A stretch of DNA of 64,000 bases from NCBI GenBank assembly GCA_948567375.1, contig OX419757.1:8618001-8682000 (forward strand). Reading direction: 5' to 3'. The translations under genes were made by a program, and so were the position numbers. Shown here one piece after another: positions 56,419 to 64,000 of the stretch (position 1 is its first letter; the number at the start of each line of letters is the position of its first letter). A model generated the notes under the pieces. That model worked only from the letters and a program-made list of their open reading frames with translations. It ran no database searches and had not been told where the DNA came from. This stretch comes from Lunularia cruciata (lineage: Eukaryota > Streptophyta > Marchantiopsida > Lunulariales > Lunulariaceae).

Positions 56419-58284
56419 GTGTTGTGTTGTGGTTTACGTAGCCCATAAAAAAGTGACTTATCATAGTTTATCGCCACATTAGTGGGGTAGGTTGTATGCT
56501 AGATCCAACGGATGAGATGTTGCCATGTGAGCAATCTATGTACATGTATGTGATTGGCCACATGGGTTACAATCTTATCATGTTTGAGGGCTCTAATGAA
56601 TATAGATGAGGGCGAGTGGAGAGACAGAGGGGTGTTTTTAGTCAAGGAGTCTCGGGGGGGGAAGAGGATGTTAGGAGTGAGAGTTGTAGCAGTGCTCTAG
56701 TGGTAGAACATCAGAGGAAGCGTTTGAGCATGAGATGTCCTATGCTCCTGATCTGCCACTCTTGAATCCTTTTCTCATCAAGCTTTAGATTTTGCACCAT
56801 GATGGCTTATGGGACTGGTTGGTAGCATGTTTTGGGGCGGTATTCATGGAGTTGGTGATGGGAAACCCAGATCCTATTGTCCTTCCGGTGCTTACTTATG
56901 AACATGACTAGGACTTGAAAATCTATGTGCTTATACAGTTGTGGAATGCCTGAAATTTTGCTCATAAGCTTCAAGGTGGAGTTGTGGGATCCATTTGTCA
57001 AAAAGTGAAGAAACTACAAGACACATTTCCAAGAGATTGGGTCCCAAGAGGAGTCTAGAGTTTTTGACCATCAAGAATGTTTGGAGAGGCCATTTGGGGA
57101 AAAGAGACCATGGTTGGAAAGAGAAGCTAACATGCTACAATCTGAAGATAGAAATCCCATGATTTGAGATGATTCTAGGAGGGATATGATCAATTGAATC
57201 AAGGGGGGTAAAATTCATACCCAAGAGCACAAAGTAGGCAATTGAGAGAGCTTCTTGAGATATTTTTCACTATTTGTCAATGGGACTGAGAGTGGACAAA
57301 GTGCTTATAGTATTGAGTGCAAGAAATTGTAGTTTTGGGTCAATCTCAAATCAGATCTGGTTGATTGAAGTTGAAGCTCTTGAGATGTAAGGTGATGGAG
57401 AGTAGCTAGTGATCAGGTTTGGATTTTTGGTCACTCCCCAAGTTGTGGTTTGAGTTGCCTTATGAACATTTCTAGTGTTGTTGGTGGGTAGGTTTTGCAC
57501 CTTTTTGTGAAGGTTTCATGTGAATTCTTCAAATAAAGAAATCAGGGTATTGGATCAAGTATACCTGGGTCTGTAGAGCTCACAAGTTAGCCTAGATCAA
57601 GAATTGATTCACATCTAGGGATTGGGGTTGGATTAGGTAATAAAACTTTGCAGAGGGTTAAAAAAGAACACAAAAAACTACTATGTAAAATTTAGTTGGC
57701 TCTAGACTCATAGAGAGTGATATCTGATGCAAGAAGTTTTACTGAAAAGATTGTTGTAAGCTTGGAAGAGCACTTCTTTCTTCAATCATAATTGAATGTC
57801 AATTCTCTCACTTTTGTGACTATGATTGAGAGTTCAGATTTCCAAAGTGTTTTGTGAGGATCAAGTGTACATCTGATTTAGAAATCAGGGGAAAGTTGGC
57901 AAGAACCAAGGGCAAAACCCTAAAATAGAGATTTCAAAATTAGGGTGAAAGTTGTGAAACATTTGGCCAACTTTGAGAGCTTGTCAAGGAAGCTGTAGTG
58001 ATCTAATTGATGCCTATTTTATGTCATTGGAAATCTTATCTCACAGGCTTTCCATTTCATTTTAGAACTCTTGAATCCAAGCTACACAAAAAAATTTATG
58101 GTTATATGAGCTGTACATAGTTTTCCCCATCAAGAATACATAAGAATTATCCACTTGTAGTAGAAAATTGTTGAGATCTGTTCAAATTGGAAGAGGCTTG
58201 GAGTACAGGTTGAAATGAGCTTGATGATAGAGCAAGAAGGCTTTGAAGCTCTTTTTGGACAAAAAGCACAAAGAGTTGTTGCCA
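56419..58284 (+). repeat. Repeat E, plus-orientation copy, right-truncated
   Basis: Starts TGTTGTGTTGTGGTTTACG directly after D gag. Matches 19385-22140 along its length until about GAGTTGTTGCCAT, where it breaks off. Its left neighbour is unrelated to the left neighbour at 19384, which supports TGTTGTG as a true end of repeat E. Confidence 0.75.
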
Positions 58285-58619
58285 TTGTTGTGGGGTTTTG
58301 TAGGCCTCGAGAGTACGTTGGGCACCTGGCTGCTTGGCTTAGTTTGTCCTAGTCTTCAACGGATTGTAAGGTATTCCATGAGTTATTTAGGTTCTAATAT
58401 TCCTCCAGAAGTAGCTTCCCCTATGATGGAAGACCCTACCTGCAATTGTTCTACCTGAAGCCTTTCTAGGTCTGTTGTGTTGAGATTCTTTAGATGGTTT
58501 TAATTCTCATGTTCTCTTAGGGTTTGTTTTTGTCCTATCATGCTTGGGCTTTTGAGTTGGATCAGTTGGGCTTCACTACTAGTTTGTGAGCCAAGGTCAT
58601 ACTCGTCTTTGAGCGCACT
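58285..58619 (+). other. Short stretch between repeat E and LTR-D
   Basis: A frame with GFVGLESTLGTWLLGLVCPS and NIPPEVASPMMEDPTC ends at 58456-58458. It may be the tail of element D gag after the E insertion, but this is not proved. Beyond it is T-rich, non-coding sequence. Confidence 0.35.
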
Positions 58620-59329
58620 GGTCAGCAAGTTGATCTAACTATTCTGACCTGACTGGAGGCTCCAACAATGAAGTCCTTCTTCCTGACACTCTCACAATTC
58701 CCAATGAATACATTCATCCACAAGCCACTCCGATCCCTTAACATCCTCATCTCAATATTTATAAACTTGGGAGAAATAGCCATGTAGTACGTATATACAT
58801 CGCTACACAACATACATCGCTGTCAACATCATACACTATAGAAGCACAACTCACACATAAGTCATACATAGACTCTAAAGTGCCACAATAATCAGATTGC
58901 TTACCACTCTCAACTCAACTCAACTCAGATCAGTACTTGATCTGTCACTCTATAAACTGCCAACAACTGGGCACTGATTACAATCAAGCCACACCCACTC
59001 AAGCATAAAGAATCCAGGTGACGCTTGCCGGCCTCTGTCCACCATAGCCAGGAACTCGAAGGCTTAACATCAAAGAAGTGAGCTCTCTGGAGCTCACTTC
59101 GAAACTATACTCCTTGGACTTGAGCTAGCTCTGAAACCCTAACGGTCCAGCTGACGGCACACTCAACGGTGCAAAGTGACGGTGAGCCCCACCATGAAGT
59201 CAATACCCTGAACACGAAATCTAACCGTCGGAAAGTAGTCTCTGAGAAATTGCTAGAATAACTCTAACTACCATCACTGGAACTCCAGTGTCTGAGCATC
59301 TAGATGCAAAACTACAAATGGTGTGACAG
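58620..59329 (-). mobile_element. 3' LTR (type D) of the methyltransferase element
   Basis: In minus orientation it starts TGTCACACCATTTGTAG at 59329 and matches 47106-47570. The left end (near 58620) is approximate. A TATA-like TATAAA lies on the minus strand near 58948-58953 (TTTATAGAGTG context). LTR-D and this LTR are diverged by scattered substitutions. Confidence 0.6.
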
Positions 59330-59440
59330 CTTTTGTGCGTATATACATCGCTACACAACATACATCAATGTCAACATCATACACTATAGAAGCACAACTC
59401 ACACATAAGTCATACATAGACTCTAAAGTACCACAATCAC
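58790..59440. repeat. Direct repeat of about 105 bp, offset about 545
   Basis: 58790-58895 and 59335-59440 share GTATATACATCGCTACACAA, CATACACTATAGAAGCACAA and CATAGACTCTAAAGT blocks. They bracket most of the LTR. This could be an LTR-end duplication or two overlapping LTR copies. Confidence 0.7.
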
Positions 59441-59604
59441 CCCCTTGGCTGGCGGTTAGGTCCCTCTAACTCTAGATAGCCATCTACTCTAAGTATATGG
59501 TATACCCTCTAATGGGCAAAGATCAGGAGGCCGGGTGCTATGGAGCCCCATTGTTAGTCGCCTGTCTGCAATCTATACCATATAAAGAATGAACTAGCTA
59601 TAGG

Positions 59605-59832
59605 TCAAGTACATCTAGGATATAACCGTTGTCCCTGAGGAACCACCATGAGGGGAGGAGTCATACATGCCATATGCCATCCTCTCAAACAGCTATCACA
59701 CACTAACATAGTAGCAGCTCCACCAGAAGAGCCACATAACATACACCTCAAGCCTGCACGTACAAGTGCCAAGCTTGGGTCCATAGTACCATCAATGTTT
59801 GGGAGGTGGCATGGCGCACATGATCCTTCCAA
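59605..59832 (-). pseudogene. PHD finger at the end of the integrase
   Basis: A 75-codon minus-strand frame with CMLCGSSGGAATMLVCDSC, then GWHMACMTPPL and YPRC. This gives the C-x2-C, C-x2-C, H-x2-C and final Cys spacing of a PHD zinc finger, with a Trp before the His, as in histone-H3-tail readers. It starts with CAPCHLPNIDGTMDPSLA and lies right after the integrase C-terminal domain. The domain would bind zinc and probably a histone tail and could direct integration, as chromodomains do. It ends at a stop at 59605-59607. A stop and a frameshift separate it from the integrase. Confidence 0.75.
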
Positions 59833-60827
59833 ACAACACCATCATGTCCTTCTAACACAAGGACTCCAGATGGCAAAACCTCGTGCACTCTCAAGATAGT
59901 GCGGCCTGTAGAAACATCAAGTGTCGTCGGTGATGTCTGCTGGATGAAATTGACGGATCAAGGATCTATAACCTCCTCCTCAAATGGTAGCATAGCGTAA
60001 AGTATCTCTATGCTAAGCAATCGCCAAGTTCTCAAAGGCCATCGGCATCACTCTCCGAAAGATCTCTGCCCGCTGAGAACATGCGCTCATCCATACATCG
60101 GGGTCATCCAAGTCCAAAACTACAGTAGCATCTCAATGAATGGTTGTAGGTAAATTTGGATCTCGTCCATAAAGTAGAAAGTATGGAGAGAAGGATGCTA
60201 AGGAGGCTTGCCGGCTGAACCGATAGCCCATGGCCAACCAAGGTAATTGGAGATCACAATCTCCCAAGTGGCCTCTCTGCAAACCATACTTTTGCAATCC
60301 TCTCTTCATCGTCTGAACTACTCTCTTTGCCAAGCCATCTACCTTAGGGTGATCTTGGGATGTAGTACGATGATCAATCAAAGCCTTGTCACACAAGACC
60401 TGAAACTCCCCCAAGAACTCTGTACCCTAATCAGTCAAAACCTCGGTTGTGCACCAAAATGACTAAGAACTCAATCCAGGAACGAGTAAGCTGTCCCTTC
60501 ACTAGACTTGTCAAGAAGTGCCACCAACTCAATCCACTTGGAGAAGTGCTCCATCATCACCAAAACATACCGATGATGTCTCACAATCAGCGGTAAAGGT
60601 CCGGCAAAGTCCAAACTCCAACGGTAACCCAATCCCATGATAGGTAATGGGTGTAACTGTGGCGTAGGAGCATTGAATGATGCTCTAACTCGGTCACAAA
60701 CCACACATATGGCAACAAACTGCTGTACCTTGGTCTGCATACCACGCCACCAGTAATGACTCTGAAGTAAGCTATATGTATGCTTTACTCCAAAATGTCC
60801 TAGCTCCTTATACGCATGACGGACCAA
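59833..60827 (-). pseudogene. Integrase of the methyltransferase element
   Basis: 60471-60827: zinc-binding region HAYKELGHFGVKHTY and CVVCDRV, then YRWSLDFAGPLPL (first Asp at 60609-60611). After a frameshift the second Asp (60430-60432) is followed by a stop (60427-60429) and GTEFLGEF. In HPKVDGLAKRVVQTM the third catalytic residue Glu is Lys (60323-60325). 60133-60414 holds LPWLAMGYRFSRQASL and SPYFLLYGRDPNLP. The C-terminal domain (ILRVHEVLPSGVLVLEGHDG) precedes the PHD finger. The Glu loss and stops make it inactive. Confidence 0.85.
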
Positions 60828-61280
60828 CTGTGGTCTCTATGATGGAAGTGGTACTACTTGCACTCTACCATCCTCCCATACACGCAAAAGGTGTCTACCC
60901 TCCAATCTGGACCGTCTGGCTTGCTGAAGAACACGGTCTCTCTCCTTGGCCCCAATTGTGCCACCCACAACACCCATGCAAAGATAGTCCATCACTAAGA
61001 CATCATCATGAATGTCTCGCTGAACTGTACCAATATCTTCACTCTCTGGATCTGTGACCTCAATAACTCCTCTTGTATGCGCTGAGAGAGATACCACCAA
61101 AGCCTCTGCAAATATACACAAAAAGGCCGATGCATGCCAACCTGGCACCATCTCCTCATCTGTCTCACCATGCCAACGTGCTCCGGTCTAATCCTGCTGG
61201 CTAGGACATGGGTTTCTACTCAACCCATCTGCATCACGGTTCACCACTCCAGGTCTGTGAACAACCGTGAAATCATACTC
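60828..61280 (-). pseudogene. RNase H-integrase linker of the methyltransferase element
   Basis: 60837-61151 (104 codons) is an open stretch with ESEDIGTVQRDIHDDVLVMD, then RRSRLEGRHLLRVWEDGRVQ, as found before the integrase zinc region. Left of 61280 the frame YDFTVVHRPGVVNRDADGLS (near 61200-61280) is the usual end of RNase H. Stops lie at about 61186-61188 (before TGARW) and 60837-60839. Confidence 0.7.
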
Positions 61281-62792
61281 CTATAAAATCAGAGCCCATC
61301 GTGCAAGCTTCCCTGAAAGCTTGTCGGACTCCATCAACCACTTCAGCGGCTGATGATCAGTGATGAGAGTGAAAGGGTTACCAAATAGGTAACATCGGAA
61401 ATGTGCTACTGCCCAAACTGCTGCCAAGCACTCTCCCTCATATGAACTATACTTCGCCTCCGCTGAATTGTTGGAGCGACTAGCATAGGCCACCACAACC
61501 TCCTTCTCCTCATCATCATGCTGGGTGAGCACCGTTCCAAGCCCCAACATACTCCAATCAGTGTGAACCTGAAATGGTCGTCCCTTGATTGGTCTCCTCA
61601 AAATAGGAGCAGATGTCAACCTCTCCTTGAGCTCTACAAAAGCTCTCTCCTGCTCATCTCCCCAACACCACTCCTGTGTAAGCTTGGTCAGCTTCGTCAA
61701 GGCCTTGGCAATGGCACTAAATCCTCTAACATAGCGGCGATAGAAGTTTGCCAACCCAAGGAATGCTTGCACTCTACTCACATCTGTAGGCCGAGGAATA
61801 CGTGCAATAGCCTCTACCTTGGTCTGCTGAACACCAAGTCCTCCGGGGTAGATAGTGTGACCTAAATACTCAACCTGCTCATGGAAGAACCTACACTTCC
61901 CAAGATGTAATTTGAGTCCATGAGATCTCAACCTCTCAAACACCTCCAACAACTGTCTCTCATGCTCCTCTATAGTAGTGCTATAAACCAAAATGTCATC
62001 AATATAGCACCAAGCAAAATCCAATCCAGCTAGGATCCTATCCATGACCCTCTTGAACTCAGCAGGAGCGTTCTTTAACCCAAATGGTAAGAACCTCCAC
62101 TGATATAACACATCCTTTTCGTGAGGATCAATAGCCCAAAATGTTGTCTTGGATTTATCCTCCTCTTTGATCGGCAACTGATGATATCCTGCTCAAAGAT
62201 CCAAAGTATTGAAGACCTTTGCATGCCCAATCGCATCAAAAATCTCCTCTGGTGTAGGCATGGCATACCAATCAGCCCTGGTTTTTTGGTTGATAGGACG
62301 GTAATCTCCACACATCTGCCTATCTGTATAGTTGCCATGCATATCCTTCTTGGCTGGCATCATTGTCGCTGATGCATACTCTCCATGTGAAATCTCCACC
62401 AAACCAGCCTCAAAAAGGTCACTACTCCAGCTCTGAATCAATGTCCTCTCCATCTCACTATATCGATAAGGACGTCAAAAAACTGGTGTGTCGCTAGTTA
62501 GCTCAATCCGTATACTAGGTCCTTTCAGAGCACCCAAATCCTTCATACTTAAGGCAAAACAACTCGTGTGACTCTTCAAGAACCTCCAAACCCTCCGTCT
62601 TTCCTCTCTAGTAAGCTTGGGTCCAAGATCTGGCTCCCAAGTATCTTCTATAACTGTAGTAGGAGTGGAAGACGTACTAACTGACTGCTTCACTGGGCCC
62701 TTGGGAGCAATAGTGTCATGCTCCCGACCTCTAGAGGTCCCAACCTCTGTGCAAAAAATCCCTCCACTTTGGCTGCATCCCATGTGGACCAA
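61281..62792 (-). pseudogene. RT and RNase H of the methyltransferase element
   Basis: One frame holds all blocks with few stops: a pre-RT segment (LTREERRRVWRFLKSHTSCF, 62475-62792), then PAKKDMHGNYTDRQMCGDYR, INQKTRADWYAMPTPEEIF, LPFGLKNAPAEFKRVMDRIL and the catalytic YIDDILVYS (Tyr codon at 62004-62006). RNase H shows VHTDWSMLGLGTVLTQ (a Trp in place of the usual Ala), YASRSNNSAEAKYSSYEGEC and TLITDHQPLKWLM. The 298-codon segment 61281-62177 is unbroken. Stops at 62475-62477 and 62193-62195 would be read through only if reverted. Confidence 0.9.
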
Positions 62793-64000
62793 GGGTGTAA
62801 TCCAAGTAGCCCACGCTCACCTAGATGGAATCCAAGTAGATCACTCTCCCTAGTAGCTACTGGATGTGTCCCAAGAATACCATGTCCACTCGGTCCATCG
62901 CCCCTAGCATATGCTTGAATCGTCTCGATAGGCACAAGGCTCACAAGTGTCCGAGTGGTGATGCCTATCAAGCGCATCCTACGCTGCTCTACCAAGCCAA
63001 GGCTCACAATCCAGGTCAAACAGTTCAGGTCCATAGCCTGACCTAACACCTGATGCTTGGATGCCTCTGACATTGTTGGAACAGCGGTAATACCGGTGCA
63101 AAAACCCATCGCCCGCTCTCTCTCATCAGCATTGGGCTCCACCAACTGCTGTAACTATGAGTCCCAAACAAGTCCAGGTCCTCCCTCTCGAAAAGCATGA
63201 GAACCTGGGAAACTCATAAGTGTGGGAAATGCAACTCTAGGCTGTCCAACTAAGTTCACCACTGCCATAGGTGACCTATCAGCCACTACCACTATCTGAG
63301 ATTGACGCCCAACATCCAAGATATCATCAACAAGGATGTGGTCAAGTCGCTGAATCCCATCATAAGCGCGTTGTAGAACCTCTCTAGGTAAGAGGTTCGT
63401 CCACCAAAGACAAAGACAATGAGCTTGTGATCCCACTCTGGCTGCATCTAACAATACAGTAGGTCCCATCCAAGAATGGACCTGATGTGTACTTGCCACC
63501 ATTGTAGTGCGAGAATCACCCATCAAAGGAACATTCTCCAAAAGGTAAGCTGGAGAAACAGACTGATGAACCTGGAGATGTCATAGTATCCGTAACATCT
63601 CCCAAAACACACCAGAATGAGGATCCTGAAGACCCAAACCACGGCCCGCATGTGTATGTCCCTGACATGGCCATCCAGAAATCACCAAGTGAATAGGCCC
63701 ATGTCTCTCTAGGTCATGCGCCCCCAGTAAGGAAATGTCTCTTGGTAGGGCCTTCTAGTAACCTCCGACTATTGACATTGGTAATAACTCCGGATATCGA
63801 TAGGCCAAGTGCGCCACATGATGTAGGGAGACTCACCTAGTAGTCTCATCTCTCTCAACATACAAGTACCTCTGTACTCGGATACCCGCTTGTAACACTG
63901 CAGCTAGTCCGGTGCTGATCCCGCCAAACAATTCCAATAGGCATATCCCCTCTACTGGATACTGCCAAGCAATGAGTGTGGTATCCAGAGGTGTCAAAGA
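62690..64000 (-). pseudogene. DNMT3-like cytosine-5 DNA methyltransferase domain in pol
   Basis: A single minus-strand frame from the edge (64000) to 62690 with only four stops (63833-63835, 63755-63757, 63581-63583, 63155-63157). In canonical order it has motif I (CLLELFGGISTGLAAVL near 63890-63945; SAM binding), motif IV (SGWPCQGH near 63660-63680, the PCQ catalytic Cys, followed by GRGLGLQDPHSG), motif VI (LLENVPLMG near 63530), a motif-VIII-like segment (DAARVGSQAHCL, WWTNLLP) and motifs IX-X (ERERAMGF, HQVLGQAMDLNCLTWIVSL). The order is not permuted, so it resembles DNMT3 and not DRM. The RT domain follows after a frameshift within 62690-62790. It would methylate cytosine, perhaps on the element's own cDNA or target. 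Confidence 0.8.

Larger units (their letters stand above)
58620..64000 (-). mobile_element. Ty3/gypsy element encoding a DNA methyltransferase and a PHD finger
   Basis: Minus orientation, running off the right edge. Order from the edge: methyltransferase (62690-64000), RT, RNase H, integrase, integrase C-terminus, PHD finger, 3' LTR (58620-59329 plus a duplicated end). Gag, and probably protease and the 5' LTR, lie outside. The LTR matches LTR-D at 47106. All in-frame stops that could be traced are one C-to-T or G-to-A type change away from a sense codon. Related DNMT-carrying retrotransposons are reported in charophyte algae and dinoflagellates. Confidence 0.85.

Noticed and set aside
59605-59832. 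PHD finger as an exon of a host gene
   Set aside because: It follows the integrase C-terminal domain on the same strand without a gap and lies before the 3' LTR, so it belongs to the element.
62690-64000. Methyltransferase as an independent host DNMT gene
   Set aside because: The frame runs on, with one frameshift, into RT, there are no intron-like gaps, and an LTR of the same element family is downstream. The right border is outside the window, so this is not fully excluded.

Overview
The window looks like a repeat-saturated stretch of a streptophyte nuclear genome, most likely a land plant with a large genome. I cannot name the species. I found no intact host gene, rRNA, tRNA gene or CRISPR array. 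Almost everything recognisable is LTR retrotransposon sequence of the Ty3/gypsy type. It comes from at least four families, nested in one another and mostly decayed by stop codons and frameshifts. Gene entries are therefore called pseudogenes unless noted.

Layout. 1-2.6 kb: gag, a Met-type primer site and LTR of a minus-strand element. 2.6-3.6 kb: a pol scrap and a partial copy of repeat E. 3.6-8.7 kb: a minus-strand Athila/Tat-like element (called B1; Asp-type primer site) with gag, protease, RT and RNase H but no integrase core. 8.7-11.35 kb: its 5' LTR, which carries a coiled-coil ORF. 11.35-30.8 kb: a second, related minus-strand element (B2). Its gag is split by two LTR-C copies in opposite orientation, by an 8.4-kb composite with about 2-kb inverted ends (repeat E), and by a solo LTR-B. 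30.8-41 kb: the B2 5' LTR region, interrupted by a chromovirus solo LTR and by a full-length chromovirus (34880-40526) with a perfect 5-bp target duplication. 41-47 kb: AT-rich sequence with a degenerate coiled-coil ORF and a short unrecognised coding relic. 47.1-58.6 kb: LTR-D, leader and gag of a plus-strand element, interrupted by a full-length family-C retrotransposon (49164-54627) and followed by repeat E. 58.6-64 kb: a minus-strand Ty3/gypsy element running off the right edge. Its LTR matches LTR-D.

The most interesting content is this last element. Its coding strand reads, in order, a DNMT3-like cytosine-5 DNA methyltransferase domain, RT, RNase H, integrase and a PHD finger. That puts a DNA-methylation writer and a histone-reader type domain in one retrotransposon. 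Other items of note are: LTRs of family B that contain a whole coiled-coil ORF in U3, with a short sampled stretch differing only by silent changes between two copies; arrays of perfect heat-shock-element-like GAA/TTC modules upstream of the TATA box in the chromovirus LTRs; a composite with 2-kb inverted ends and two large hairpins; and lost catalytic glutamates (E to K) in two integrases.

How the parts work together: each element type supplies Gag (particle), protease, RT/RNase H (cDNA synthesis primed by a host tRNA) and integrase (insertion). Chromodomain or PHD modules at the integrase end are expected to choose the chromatin target. The nesting order gives relative ages: B2 gag is older than the E composite and the LTR-C copies in it, which are older than the solo LTR-B copies inserted in or beside them. 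The chromovirus is a late arrival, with about 16 differences between its two 423-bp LTRs counted by eye.
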